A stretch of DNA of 64,000 nucleotides from Oscillospiraceae bacterium (GCA_021771715.1 JAETOO010000002.1:248001-312000); one strand, 5' to 3'. Shown: positions 1-8,896, counted from the first letter of the stretch. Notes: generated by a model from the letters alone, not told the origin. Numbers and translations are program-made.

Positions 1-50
1 TCATCATCCACAACAATGATCTGAAGCTTCCTCTCTGTTCTGTCGCTCAT
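1..50 (-). CDS. Response regulator (YesN/AraC type), N-terminal fragment
   Basis: Only the first 16 or so codons lie in the window. The product begins MSDRTERKLQIIVVDDE, the start of a receiver domain with the acidic pair that binds magnesium near the phosphorylation site. The start codon overlaps the stop of the upstream histidine kinase (TAATG), so translation is probably coupled. The kinase is of YesM type, whose partner is normally a YesN-like regulator with an AraC DNA-binding domain; that domain is outside the window, so the class is inference. Confidence 0.8.
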   Translation of the reverse strand, partial: MSDRTERKLQIIVVDD

Positions 51-1678
51 TACGGTTCTCCCCCTCTGAAAATATGCATGATCACCTTCAGCCCTCCGAG
101 CCCTGACCGGTCAACAGACAGGCCGCTTTCCTTCCCAAAGTATATTTTCAGCCTGCGGTCAATATTGATCAATGCCGTGGTTTCCATCTGCATATCCGTA
201 CATCGAAGCCGTTCCCGGATGCGCTCCAGTGTCCCGTCCGAAATCCCGCCGCTGTTTTCAATTACGACGTCGAACTCCCGGCCGCTCTTGACTTCATAGC
301 TGATCCGAAGCCGCATCGGTTCTCCCTCGCCGCTCTCATACGCATACTTAAACGCGTTTTCCAGCATGGGCTGGAGGATCAGTCTGGGCACATAGACGCT
401 CGCGATCCGCTCGTCGGGGTCCGGAATCTCGATGTCCAGGTTGTCGCGGAAACGGTATTTCTGGATCTCGGCATAGTTTCTGGCATGGCTCAGCTCTTCG
501 GACAGGCGCTTTTCATCGTCTGAGTTTCTTGTGATATAGTGGTAAAAACTGCCCAGATATTCCGCCATGCGCAGGCTGTTTTCCTGGTCGCCCCTGCGGA
601 TCATCCGATACAGCACATAATAGCTGTTGTACATAAAGTGCGGGCTGATCTGGGACTGCAGCTGCTTCAGGTTCGCCTGGCTCACCAGAATCTGCTGCTG
701 CAGGTTGGTCTCGATGTATTGCTGCATGGATTCCGCCATATGGTTATACTTATCGTAGATGGAGCGGATAAACGTGCTCTCCTTCTGTGCTTCAATCCGA
801 TAGCCAAAATCGTTATTCTCCATATGGTCAAAGGCCTCGATCAGCAGCCGGCGCAGCGGCTGATAGATCTCCCGGTACCAGGCCAGCATGCCGGCTATGA
901 CGATCGTCAGGCAGAGGACGATAAACACGACGCTGAGAAGCCCGATCTTTGTGAAGAACCGCTCCGCATGGCTGACGCTGTTTTCCCTGTAGATCATCCG
1001 GAAAGGATAAAAATAGGAATCCGCATAGATGGCATCTTCCTCCGGAAGCCCCGCCGGCTCCCAGACCCATTCGATGGAATCATCCCCGGACAGGAAAAGG
1101 GATTCCACCCGTTTCATGATCTTCCCTTCATCCCAGGCAATCACCAGAACTGCCTCTGCCCCATCCCCATGCCACTGGATGCAGGTCGCCTCACTGCCAT
1201 CCTCCAAAAAGCAGGTGCGGTCCGTCCCTTCTGCCAATTCCTCCATCCATGACGCCGCCGTGACCTGACAGTGGACGTTTGTGATGGCTTTTTCCACAGT
1301 GGGAATATACAGCAGCACACTCTCGACCTGTTCATTGATACTGCAGAGATCATACACGGATCTGTATATCTCTTTCTGAAGGGAAAAGCGGGAGTAAATG
1401 TCCAGATCCTCATACATATACACAAACCTCTGAAATTCCACTCCGTTCAGAAGCTGCTTGCCCAGCCTCTCGATCTCCTTCATTTCCAGTTCCGTGGAGG
1501 AGACGCACGTTTGGAGCCTGTTCTGACTGTTCTCCCTGTTTTTTTCCGTCTCATACGTCATGGATGTCCAGGCAATGACCAGAAAGGAGATGCAGATCAC
1601 CGCCAATATCAACAGAAGGGGCATGACGCTTCTGCGAAACATATAGCGATAAAAATCGTCCTTCACCCGTTTTGCCAT
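50..1678 (-). CDS. Sensor histidine kinase, YesM family
   Basis: A 542-residue membrane sensor kinase. Two membrane segments (about residues 17-38 and 244-266) enclose a ~200-residue extracytoplasmic sensor region. A HAMP-like stretch follows, then the His_kinase domain with the phospho-acceptor in SQISPHFMYNS (His about 347) and an N-box, LQPMLENAFKYAYE (about 435-448). Start chosen at 1678 because AGGAGG lies seven bases upstream; an ATG at 1717 lacks this. It is the penultimate gene of the sugar ABC/GH32 operon and overlaps the response regulator start. YesM kinases with LplABC transporters usually sense extracellular oligosaccharides; here the ligand is probably a fructoside (inference). 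Confidence 0.93.
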   Translation of the reverse strand: MAKRVKDDFYRYMFRRSVMPLLLILAVICISFLVIAWTSMTYETEKNRENSQNRLQTCVSSTELEMKEIERLGKQLLNGVEFQRFVYMYEDLDIYSRFSLQKEIYRSVYDLCSINEQVESVLLYIPTVEKAITNVHCQVTAASWMEELAEGTDRTCFLEDGSEATCIQWHGDGAEAVLVIAWDEGKIMKRVESLFLSGDDSIEWVWEPAGLPEEDAIYADSYFYPFRMIYRENSVSHAERFFTKIGLLSVVFIVLCLTIVIAGMLAWYREIYQPLRRLLIEAFDHMENNDFGYRIEAQKESTFIRSIYDKYNHMAESMQQYIETNLQQQILVSQANLKQLQSQISPHFMYNSYYVLYRMIRRGDQENSLRMAEYLGSFYHYITRNSDDEKRLSEELSHARNYAEIQKYRFRDNLDIEIPDPDERIASVYVPRLILQPMLENAFKYAYESGEGEPMRLRISYEVKSGREFDVVIENSGGISDGTLERIRERLRCTDMQMETTALINIDRRLKIYFGKESGLSVDRSGLGGLKVIMHIFRGGEP

Positions 1679-1745
1679 GCCCCTTCCTCCTTTGCGATAT
1701 GTATGATACAGCATCACTATAACACAGATCTAAAAATGAATACAC

Positions 1746-3185
1746 TCATTCACAAATTTTACCGTCATTTTCCCGGAAAACCTGTATATTTGTAAAGCTT
1801 GCCTCGCCTTCTTCAGCATAAATCCCAAAGCAGCCTCCTTCTATGTCGAACATGCGGGTCCCCAGGACCACACGGTGATCCACATACGCCTCCAGGATGG
1901 TGTCGGACGCGATGATATCTACGTGGAAGCGATTGCCGGTCGCAGTGGGCAGGGGACGCTCAAGCTCCACCTCATACGGGAACATCTGTCCGCCCTTCTC
2001 GGTCATGCGGACACCCGTCTTGAATTCCATGCGCCGCCTGTAGAAATCAATGTGGATATAATACCCTACGGAAAACTCCTCGTCCACGTGGATCCCCACG
2101 CCCACCGCGGCAGTCCCCTCCTTTACTTCCACATCAAAGGAAAGGCGGTCCGTTCCCTCCAGCCGGTTCAGCAGAAGGGCGGCATACCCGTAGGGCGTCT
2201 CAACCGAGGCTTTTTCTCCGTCCATCGTCCAATCTCCGGTAAGGGGAAGCGCGAAAAGCTCCGTCTTCTTTCCCACCGCTTCCAGAACTGTGTCCAGGGG
2301 CTTTACAAAAAGATCGCCCGTTTCATCCTGCCACAGTTCATGGACAATCAGATTGCCGCCCCAGTCCCAGGTATTGCAGTCTTTCCCGTCATAGCCTAAC
2401 GGATCGAAGTGATGCTCATTGTCCTCCCGGGTCGGATTCCATCCGTAAACATAGCGGTGAATCCCGTCCGTTCCGGTTTTTGCCGCGTAGAAGGCCCGGG
2501 TGTCAAAGGTGTCGATCTCCGGGGTCACCCAGGGGCCGTACAGAGAACGGCTTTTCCGGTAAAGGGTCTGAAAACGGTCCGCGTAGGAGGAGAAGGCGAG
2601 GTAATACCAGTCTCCCATCCGGAACAGATCCGGACATTCAAAAGCGCACTGGGCGTTCATCGGCGCGTACAGAGGTTCACAGTACCTCCAGTGATGGAGG
2701 TCGTCTGACTTGCACAGGCCAACGCAGGCCCTCCTGGTGGTAGGCCCCTTCTTCTGGGCCGCAAAAATCATCCACCAGCACTGTTCTTCCTCGACCCAGA
2801 ACACAAAGGGGTCTCTCCAGTGTACCGGAGCGTAGATCTGGTCATCCGAGCGGAAACGGTCTTCCGGGATTTCCGTCCAGACATCCAGGTCTGTGCTGAT
2901 TGCATGGTTGATATAGTTTCTTTCCGGGTTCACCTGGAACGTACAGAAGAACATATGGTACAGCCCATCCACCTTGATGACGGAGCCGGTTCCTCCCACA
3001 ATTTTTGTGTCATGTTCCGTAAAATGGACATGATCCGTCGTGCTCAGCATAACCCAGCTGTCCTGGTGCGCGGCGTCTCTGTTCCCGCGGTAATTCCGAA
3101 GATAAAACGGCTTAAAAACGCCATTGTCATAGAATGGGATCATGTCTCCCAATACTCCCTTATCCGGGCGATAATACAGGCTCAT
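1746..3185 (-). CDS. Glycoside hydrolase family 32 protein
   Basis: A 479-residue cytoplasmic enzyme (no signal peptide) of the GH32 fructosidase fold. The nucleophile site is divergent, GDMIPFYDNG (Asp14), where classical members have NDPNG. The RDP transition-state motif is at about 124-126 and the EC acid/base motif at about 183-184 (FECPDLF). A C-terminal beta-sandwich follows. It lies 4 bp after a paralogue of nearly the same size with the same motif spacing, so the pair arose by tandem duplication. Product: a beta-fructofuranosidase or related fructoside hydrolase acting on an imported oligosaccharide. The substrate cannot be read from the sequence; the nonstandard first motif suggests something other than plain sucrose. 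Confidence 0.85.
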   Translation of the reverse strand: MSLYYRPDKGVLGDMIPFYDNGVFKPFYLRNYRGNRDAAHQDSWVMLSTTDHVHFTEHDTKIVGGTGSVIKVDGLYHMFFCTFQVNPERNYINHAISTDLDVWTEIPEDRFRSDDQIYAPVHWRDPFVFWVEEEQCWWMIFAAQKKGPTTRRACVGLCKSDDLHHWRYCEPLYAPMNAQCAFECPDLFRMGDWYYLAFSSYADRFQTLYRKSRSLYGPWVTPEIDTFDTRAFYAAKTGTDGIHRYVYGWNPTREDNEHHFDPLGYDGKDCNTWDWGGNLIVHELWQDETGDLFVKPLDTVLEAVGKKTELFALPLTGDWTMDGEKASVETPYGYAALLLNRLEGTDRLSFDVEVKEGTAAVGVGIHVDEEFSVGYYIHIDFYRRRMEFKTGVRMTEKGGQMFPYEVELERPLPTATGNRFHVDIIASDTILEAYVDHRVVLGTRMFDIEGGCFGIYAEEGEASFTNIQVFRENDGKICE

Positions 3186-3189
3186 CTCT

Positions 3190-4623
3190 TCACTCCTCCA
3201 CTGTTGTCAATTCCATGTTTTCAAAGCGGACACTTCCGTCGGATACTGCAAGACCCAGTTTTCTGTCATGGAGGTCATAGGCACGGACGCTCATGGCAAC
3301 CTCCTGGTTCACATAGACTTCCATGATGGACTCATCTATAAAGATCTCCATCGAATATTTCTTCCCCGGGATCAGGTCTATGGGGCGTTCCAGCTCCACG
3401 TCATAGGGGAACGTCCATCCTCCCTGCTCATGCATCCTCAGAGCGCTCTTGTACTCAATCCTTCCCCGCTTGGGATCCAGATAGAAATAGTATCCCCTTG
3501 CAAACTCATGATCCACCTGAAGCACAACCGCAAATCGCTCCGTTCCCTCCTGGAATGTAAAATCAAGCGCGAATCTTCCCTGATGGGGTACATCATTCAT
3601 GCTCATCATAGACGCGTAGGCAGCCGGCGAATCCACACAGGCAGAGGCGCCGTCCACCTTCCAGTCCCCGTTTAACGGAATCCATTTGAGCTCGTTTTGC
3701 ACTGTGAGCGCCTCTTTCAGCGCCGGGACGGACCGGACTGCCAGCGTCCCGTCTTCCAGGAAACAGATCTCGTGGGGGATCAGGCTTCCGCCCCAGTCAT
3801 ACGTCTTGTAATCATAGCCCTCGTGGGTGGGATCCGGGTCAAAGTTCCAGGTGTTCTGCGTCCGTGTAGGATTCCAGCCGAAGATATACCGGTGTTTCCC
3901 ATCGCTGCAGGTTTTCGCCGCATAGAAGGCACGTCCGTCGAAGGAATCTCTCTTCGGACGGATCCAGGGTCCCTTGGGGGAGCGGCTCATCCGGTAAATG
4001 GTCTGGAACCGATCCGTAAACTGAGAAAACACCAGGTACCACCAGCCATGCTCATAGAACATATCCGGGCATTCATAGGCAGACATGCTGGATTCCGGGG
4101 AATAGAGCGGAGGACAACAGGTCCAGTGGTGGAGATCCTGGGACTTGCAGAGCCCTACGCAGCCCCGGCGCTTTGTCTTTCCCTGGCTCTGGGCGCAGAC
4201 GATCATCCACCAGCACTGTTCCTCTTCATTCCAGAACACATGGGGATCCCGCCAGTCTGTGAGAAGATACATGCTCTCATCCGGGCCAAAGGTCTCGTCC
4301 TCATGCTTTGTCCAGGTTTTCATGTCCTCGCTGGTGGCATGGCAGATATACTGCCTCTGGGGATCCCTGCGGAAGACACAGTAATACAGATGGTAGATCC
4401 CCTCCGCCTTAATCACGCATCCCGTGCCCCCCAGAATGCCTGTCGGAGTTTCCGGGCCGTAATGTACCAGATCCTCTGTCGGCAGGAGATGCCAGCCATA
4501 CGTCTTATCGCTTCCGAAATACGGATTCCAGTTTTTTAAGTAAAAGAGCTTAAACTGGCCGTCCTCATAGTAAGGGATCACGTCTCCCACGCGGGCATGA
4601 TCCGGTGTGTAAAATAATTGCAT
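3190..4623 (-). CDS. Glycoside hydrolase family 32 protein (paralogue)
   Basis: A 477-residue cytoplasmic GH32 enzyme with GDVIPYYEDG (Asp14 as probable nucleophile), DWRDP (about 124-128) and YECPDMF (Glu about 184), matching the next gene motif for motif. Start chosen at 4623 (MQLFYTPDH) because GGAG sits six bases upstream; the frame stays open upstream to 4833, but that would overlap the binding-protein gene. It is followed after 4 bp by its paralogue. Two divergent copies may cleave different linkages or chain lengths of the same imported fructan or difructose compound (inference). Confidence 0.85.
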   Translation of the reverse strand: MQLFYTPDHARVGDVIPYYEDGQFKLFYLKNWNPYFGSDKTYGWHLLPTEDLVHYGPETPTGILGGTGCVIKAEGIYHLYYCVFRRDPQRQYICHATSEDMKTWTKHEDETFGPDESMYLLTDWRDPHVFWNEEEQCWWMIVCAQSQGKTKRRGCVGLCKSQDLHHWTCCPPLYSPESSMSAYECPDMFYEHGWWYLVFSQFTDRFQTIYRMSRSPKGPWIRPKRDSFDGRAFYAAKTCSDGKHRYIFGWNPTRTQNTWNFDPDPTHEGYDYKTYDWGGSLIPHEICFLEDGTLAVRSVPALKEALTVQNELKWIPLNGDWKVDGASACVDSPAAYASMMSMNDVPHQGRFALDFTFQEGTERFAVVLQVDHEFARGYYFYLDPKRGRIEYKSALRMHEQGGWTFPYDVELERPIDLIPGKKYSMEIFIDESIMEVYVNQEVAMSVRAYDLHDRKLGLAVSDGSVRFENMELTTVEE

Positions 4624-4696
4624 AAGCTTCTCCATTCCGGGGCGCCCCAAGGATATCGGACGCCCCTGTTTTTTGATATTTTTACTGTCCTGCGGC

Positions 4697-4731
4697 AAAA
4701 GCCCGGCAGAGTCGACCACTGCCAGGCTTTT
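4697..4731 (-). terminator. Intercistronic hairpin after the binding-protein gene
   Basis: Inverted repeat with arms AAAAGCCTGGCAG and CTGCCGGGCTTTT around an 8-9 base loop, between the solute-binding protein stop and the GH32 start. The trailing T-run is only four bases, so it may act as a partial terminator or as a 3' RNA stabiliser. Such a structure would let the binding protein be made in excess over the downstream enzymes. Confidence 0.6.
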
Positions 4732-4772
4732 CATGAACCATCTGATGGACTCTCCAAACAGTCCGGATACCA

Positions 4773-6452
4773 TTACTTCATGTACATTTCCGCGATTTCT
4801 TCCAGAATGGCAGCGCCACCCTGCTCGTTCCACTGGGTCACAAAGTCGTCGAATGCCTCGATGCCGACACCGCCGGAAATAATCTTTGTGAAGGTCTCAT
4901 CCTGCAGAGCCAGCAGTGTGGACCAGCGCTTCTTCATCGTAGAAGTAGGAGTTCCGGTATAAACGCTCATGTTCATGCCGGCTTCACGGAGCTCGGAGTA
5001 GCGGGTCCAGGAACCAAACTCAGGGCCCCAGCACATCGCGTACTGGAATGCAGTCAGGTCTTCCGGATTCGCGCTTCCGGTCTCGCCGTATCCTTCATCG
5101 ACATAGCGCTTGATGCCAACATAGTAACGGTATGCTTCCGGCATCAGCTCTTCCGGCTCCATCTCGCCTGCGAATACCTGTCCGATCGTAGTATTGTATC
5201 CGATAGCCTTGTTCAGGTACGGATCCAACAGCGCATAGGTGTAATCGCACTGGTTAATCCCAGTAGTAGAGTTTACTCCCCACATTTCCAGGCTGTCAAG
5301 TGTCGCATCCGGGCTGTTGATCCGGTCATTATTGAAATTGATCAGCTTGATCAGTGCTTCCGGATGATCACAATTTGCATTTACCGCGTAAACATAATCG
5401 AAGTTGGTGTAGGAGTATGCTTTCGCGTCTCCGCCTTCCACAGAAGGAGCGTTCAGCACCATCCAGCCGCACTCATTGTTGTTGGCGATGGCGTCACGTC
5501 CATAGCCCCAGGAAATGCCGTCGCCGCCGTAGAACAGGCCGCAGGTTCCGGCTGCCACAGCCTCACCGACCGCATCCGTGTCAGATACGCCAAACTCCTC
5601 GTTAATCAGACCCTCGGCATACAGGGAAGCCAGCTTCTCAAGTGCGCTGCGTGTCTCGGCAGAGGTGGGCGCATACGATACGGTACCGTCCTCGTTCGGC
5701 ATCCACATATACTGAAGGACAGAGCCGCCATAGGCATTGGCAATTCCTTCAATGGTGCCGAATCCCGAATAGTCGGACATCTCGTTGCAGATGCCAAGTC
5801 CCCAGGTGTCGTCCACGCCGTTGCCGTCCGGGTCGTTCTCCTTGAATGCACGGGCGATCTCGATCACCTCGTCCAGATTGGTCGGCGCTTCCAGCCCCAG
5901 TTTGGTCAGCCAGTCCTTGCGGATCCAGAGGTACTGGGAGGGGATGCGTTCCGCGTTGCCGACGGGGATACCGTACAGGACGCCGTCCTGCTTCGCAGCG
6001 TCCAGGATCTTGCCGCCGTCGGAATTCAGGTTCGCAAGTGTCAGCTCAGAGCCATATTCCGCCAGGACATCGTCCAGGGGAGCAAGCTTTCCGGCCGCAG
6101 CGAGCTGGGAATACTCTGACGCAGGAAGGTACAGAAGATCCGGAAGCTCATCGGAAGCCATCGCAAGAGTAACCTTCTGGCTGTACTCATCGCCGCTGGC
6201 GCAGATCTGAAAATCCAGGGTGATCCCGAGATAATCGCGGTAGGCGTTGTAGTATACGTTGTTGTACTGGTCTTCCCCATCCGCATAGCTCACAGTCGCC
6301 GGATTCTGGTTCTTCAGGACGGTCAGGGTAACCGGCTCGTCCATAGCCCATTTGGTGTAGATGCTGGTGTCTTCCTCCGCGAAAGCCAGGCCTGCGGGAA
6401 GAACGGATGCCGCCATCATTGCGGCACAGACGATAGAGACATGTTTTTTCAT
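4773..6452 (-). CDS. Extracellular solute-binding protein, family 1 (LplA-like)
   Basis: A 559-residue exported sugar-binding component. An N-terminal signal peptide (Lys-Lys-His, hydrophobic core, AFA cleavage near residue 25) lacks a lipobox cysteine, which is unusual since Gram-positive binding proteins are normally lipoproteins. The first residues may be retained as a membrane anchor. The mature part has the long family-1 fold of LplA-type proteins, rich in Asp, Tyr and Trp. It sits 54 bp after the second permease; that gap contains a perfect GTGTATACAC palindrome at 6483-6492 that could be an operator. A hairpin follows the stop. With the two permeases it forms an importer lacking its own ATPase; LplABC systems commonly share an MsmK-type ATPase encoded elsewhere. 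Confidence 0.9.
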   Translation of the reverse strand: MKKHVSIVCAAMMAASVLPAGLAFAEEDTSIYTKWAMDEPVTLTVLKNQNPATVSYADGEDQYNNVYYNAYRDYLGITLDFQICASGDEYSQKVTLAMASDELPDLLYLPASEYSQLAAAGKLAPLDDVLAEYGSELTLANLNSDGGKILDAAKQDGVLYGIPVGNAERIPSQYLWIRKDWLTKLGLEAPTNLDEVIEIARAFKENDPDGNGVDDTWGLGICNEMSDYSGFGTIEGIANAYGGSVLQYMWMPNEDGTVSYAPTSAETRSALEKLASLYAEGLINEEFGVSDTDAVGEAVAAGTCGLFYGGDGISWGYGRDAIANNNECGWMVLNAPSVEGGDAKAYSYTNFDYVYAVNANCDHPEALIKLINFNNDRINSPDATLDSLEMWGVNSTTGINQCDYTYALLDPYLNKAIGYNTTIGQVFAGEMEPEELMPEAYRYYVGIKRYVDEGYGETGSANPEDLTAFQYAMCWGPEFGSWTRYSELREAGMNMSVYTGTPTSTMKKRWSTLLALQDETFTKIISGGVGIEAFDDFVTQWNEQGGAAILEEIAEMYMK

Positions 6453-6506
6453 AATGGATTGTCCTCCTTAATTATTTTGTAAGTGTATACACACATTACT
6501 TCACTC

Positions 6507-7394
6507 TTAACTCTTCACGCTGCCAACGGTGATGCCGGTGACAAAGTACTTCTGGAGAAACGGATAAAACGCCAGGACCGGAAGCGTACACAGGATAATG
6601 CCGGCTGACTTGATGGCCCGTCCCTCCAGGTCCGCAAGGGCGGGGTTCGCCGCGATCTGTTCGGGCCGAAGGTCAGAGGTCTTAAAGTTCAGCACATGGT
6701 ACTGCAGGAATGTCATCAGCGGATAGTTCTCCGTGTGGTTGTTGTAGATCATGCCGTCAAACCACTCATTCCAGTTACCTACAATGATGAACAGCGTCAC
6801 GGTCGCCAGGGAAGGCAGTGACAGGGGCAGGTAGACCTTCACCATTGTCGTAAACCATCCCGCTCCGTCCACAAGGGCCGCCTCCTCGATTTCCTTCGGG
6901 ATGCCCCGGAAGAAATTCAGCATCAACAGCACATAGAACATGGTAACCGAGTTCGGAAGGAGCAGCGCCCAGATGGTATCCAGCATTTTCAGCTCCTTGA
7001 TCACCAGATACGTGGGGATAATGCCCCCGTTAAATACCATTGTTATGAAGAAAAACGCGACGTAGAATTTCCGGCTCTTAAACTGATCAGACTCCTTGGA
7101 CAGAGGATAAGCCACCAGAATCGTCAGCGCCAGATAAAGCGGCACACCGATGAACAACCGTTTCACCGTGACAAGCAGCGCCGGGATCAATCCGCTCTTC
7201 TGAAGCATATAAGCATAGGAGCTCAATGTAAACTCCTTCGGCAGCAGTGTGACCGTCCCGGAGTTCACCATGTTTCTCGAAGAAAAGGAGAGCGCCAGAA
7301 TGTTCAGCATCGGAAGAAGGCATACCAGCCCAAGTGCACCCAGGAAGATATAATTAAATACCCGGAAAATCTTTTGTCCTTTTGTCGGCTTCAT
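6507..7394 (-). CDS. Carbohydrate ABC transporter permease (LplC/MalG type)
   Basis: A 295-residue integral membrane protein with six predicted helices. The EAA loop that contacts the ATPase is EEAALVDGAGWFTTMVKVYLP (about 172-192), and the C-terminus FVTGITVGSVKS is characteristic of the LplC branch. It lies 15 bp after the partner permease and upstream of the binding protein, in one operon with two GH32 enzymes. No ATP-binding gene is present in the cluster. Role: inner-membrane channel half for fructoside uptake; the substrate is inferred from the GH32 genes. Confidence 0.92.
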   Translation of the reverse strand: MKPTKGQKIFRVFNYIFLGALGLVCLLPMLNILALSFSSRNMVNSGTVTLLPKEFTLSSYAYMLQKSGLIPALLVTVKRLFIGVPLYLALTILVAYPLSKESDQFKSRKFYVAFFFITMVFNGGIIPTYLVIKELKMLDTIWALLLPNSVTMFYVLLMLNFFRGIPKEIEEAALVDGAGWFTTMVKVYLPLSLPSLATVTLFIIVGNWNEWFDGMIYNNHTENYPLMTFLQYHVLNFKTSDLRPEQIAANPALADLEGRAIKSAGIILCTLPVLAFYPFLQKYFVTGITVGSVKS

Positions 7395-7409
7395 GAGGAC
7401 CCTCCTTTC

Positions 7410-8339
7410 TTAAAACACCCGGTAGCCAGCGAGGCGATCAGCAGCCCAGTACCCTACCATGATCAGGACGAAGGAAACCGCTGACTGGAACAGGCCGACC
7501 GCTGTGGCGGGGCCAAACTGCGCGCCCAGAATACCCATCCGGTAGACGAAGGTATCGATGATGTCGCCTGTGGAGTAAACCAGCGGCGAGTACAGGTTGA
7601 AAATCTGGTCAAAGCCCGCCCGGAGCACATTTCCGATCGAGAGGACTGTCATCAGCAGAACAATGGGGAGAATACTTGGGATCGCCACATGGATGATCTG
7701 GCGGAAACGCCCGGCCCCATCCAGCGATGCCGCCTCGTACAAGGTCGGCGAAATGCCCGTAATCGCCGCCAGATATACGATGGTATTCCACCCGAACGTC
7801 TTCCAGGTGTCCGTAACCACCATCGTGTACGGGAACACATTCTCATCTCCCAGGAAATAAATCCGGTCCAGCCCGATGGAGGCCAGAAGATTATTCACGA
7901 TGCCGTCCATACTCAGCACATCCAGGAAGATACCGGCGAGCGCGACCCATGAAATAAAATGGGGCAGATAAATGATCGTCTGCAATGTCCTCTTATACGC
8001 GACCCTCCCTACTTCGTTCAGCAGAAGCGCAACCGTAACCGGGACAATGATGCCGGCCGCGATCTTCATGACCGCGATAAACAATGTATTGTAGATCACC
8101 CTCGGAAAGGTGGAGAGGGTGAAAATATACTGAAAATTCTCCAGTCCGCACCATTCCTGGTCAAAAAAGCCAAACAGGGGAGAATAGTCCTGAAAGGCTA
8201 TGGTAAGCCCCACCAGCGGGATATACTTGAAAACCAGTACAATAATGACCGCCGGAAGAAGCATCAGGTGGAACGGCAGTTCTTTCACGAATCTCTTCTT
8301 GAATCTTTGCCCAATCGTTGAGTTGTTCTTTTCACTCAT
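7410..8339 (-). CDS. Carbohydrate ABC transporter permease (LplB/UgpA type)
   Basis: A 309-residue membrane protein with a short basic cytoplasmic N-terminus, six helices, and the EAA loop YEAASLDGAGRFRQIIHVAIP. It ends WAADRLAGYRVF, typical of LplB-type permeases. A strong SD (AAAGGAGG) lies nine bases before the ATG. It is the first structural gene of the fructan operon. Upstream lie a candidate promoter at 8363-8391 and, further out, the terminator and mini-ORF array, so the operon may be controlled both by initiation and by read-through from the leader RNA. Confidence 0.92.
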   Translation of the reverse strand: MSEKNNSTIGQRFKKRFVKELPFHLMLLPAVIIVLVFKYIPLVGLTIAFQDYSPLFGFFDQEWCGLENFQYIFTLSTFPRVIYNTLFIAVMKIAAGIIVPVTVALLLNEVGRVAYKRTLQTIIYLPHFISWVALAGIFLDVLSMDGIVNNLLASIGLDRIYFLGDENVFPYTMVVTDTWKTFGWNTIVYLAAITGISPTLYEAASLDGAGRFRQIIHVAIPSILPIVLLMTVLSIGNVLRAGFDQIFNLYSPLVYSTGDIIDTFVYRMGILGAQFGPATAVGLFQSAVSFVLIMVGYWAADRLAGYRVF

Positions 8340-8362
8340 TTGTGCATCCCTCCTTTCACATT

Positions 8363-8391
8363 ATTATATGTGGAGGTGACGATTGGGTAAA
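8363..8391 (-). promoter_or_regulatory. Candidate promoter of the fructan ABC operon
   Basis: TTTACC, 17 bp, TATAAT on the minus strand, about 25 bases before the first permease ATG. The -10 is perfect but the -35 is weak, consistent with a promoter needing an activator such as the YesN-type regulator encoded at the operon's end. The leader would be very short. Confidence 0.45.
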
Positions 8392-8485
8392 TCAGACAAT
8401 TGTGATATTTATAATACTTTTCGAATATACTAAATAACGAATATCCTGTTTTATCGTTCTGATTCCCTCCGGTTTTCCGGACAAT

Positions 8486-8524
8486 AAAAAGAGCTGCCCG
8501 ACTTTCTCGTCATCAGGCAGCTCT
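8486..8524 (-). terminator. Rho-independent terminator / possible attenuator
   Basis: A GC-rich stem with arms AGAGCTGCC and GGCAGCTCT and a T-run (TTTTTAT) on the minus strand. It ends the mini-ORF RNA and lies ~150 bp before the first ABC permease gene in the same orientation. The stop codon of the eight-codon leader peptide is inside the first stem bases, so a ribosome finishing that peptide would cover the 5' arm and could prevent termination. Confidence 0.85.
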
Positions 8525-8549
8525 ATAAATGAATAATCTCAAGCTTCAC
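8523..8549 (-). CDS. Eight-codon leader peptide (MKLEIIHL)
   Basis: GTG start seven bases after a consensus AAGGAGG (8557-8563), eight sense codons, and TAG overlapping the terminator stem. It follows six mini-ORFs on the same RNA. The geometry of strong SD, very short ORF and stop at the base of a terminator is that of a classical leader peptide. Ile-Ile-His-Leu could make it sensitive to branched-chain or histidine supply, but this is speculation. A non-AUG start lowers certainty. Confidence 0.55.
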   Translation of the reverse strand: MKLEIIHL

Positions 8550-8584
8550 TATATAACCTCCTTATTTAGTTTTCAACAATCCGC

Positions 8585-8896
8585 TTAACTTTTCATTGGA
8601 CCGTCCTCCTAAGCTTTGATTTTTGTCCTTTGTACCTCCGTTACGTTCTCATTGGACTACCCTCCAAAATTTTGACTTGTTTCCGGCTTTGTCCTTTGGT
8701 AATGCGTTATGTTCTCATTGGACTGTCCTCCAAAATCTTGATCTTTTGTCCTCTGTTACTTGCTTACGTTCCCATCGGGCCGTCCTCCTAAGCTTTTTAG
8801 GTTTTTGGAATCCATTTACTTGTCCATTGGACTGTCCTCCTGTGGTTTGATTTGGTCTCCTGCAATCCACTTAACTGTACATTGGATTGTCCTCCT
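8585..8896 (-). repeat. Six tandem ~55-bp units, each a start-stop mini-ORF
   Basis: Minus-strand units spaced 52-66 bp carry GGAGGAC(A/G)GTCCA, then ATG, two codons and TAA. Mini-ORFs: 8871-8882 (MYS), 8816-8827 (MDK), 8764-8775 (MGT), 8707-8718 (MRT), 8641-8652 (MRT), 8585-8596 (MKS). SD, ATG and TAA are conserved in all six copies, while codons two and three vary (TAC, GAC, GGA, AGA, AGA, AAA; AGT, AAG, ACG, ACA, ACG, AGT). That pattern argues for selection on initiation and immediate termination rather than on peptide sequence. Between mini-ORFs are A-rich linkers with a repeated AGGACAAA. In some units TTGGA and TCCAA flank the SD and could fold over it. I do not recognise this as a named RNA family. 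Confidence 0.85.

Noticed and set aside
539-1252. Long plus-strand frame opposite the histidine kinase
   Set aside because: Shadow of the kinase gene; no SD and unlikely composition. The same applies to long opposite-strand frames over the GC-rich genes (for example 16840-18420, 21194-22645, 55598-57067).
8585-8896. CRISPR array for the ~55-bp repeats
   Set aside because: Units are degenerate throughout, vary in length from 52 to 66 bp, and lack constant repeats with unique spacers; conserved points are SD, ATG and TAA.
8585-8896. CsrA-binding sponge (GGA-rich loops)
   Set aside because: GGA motifs are present, but only some units can fold a hairpin that presents them, and CsrA would not require the invariant ATG-N6-TAA. 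Kept only as a remote possibility.
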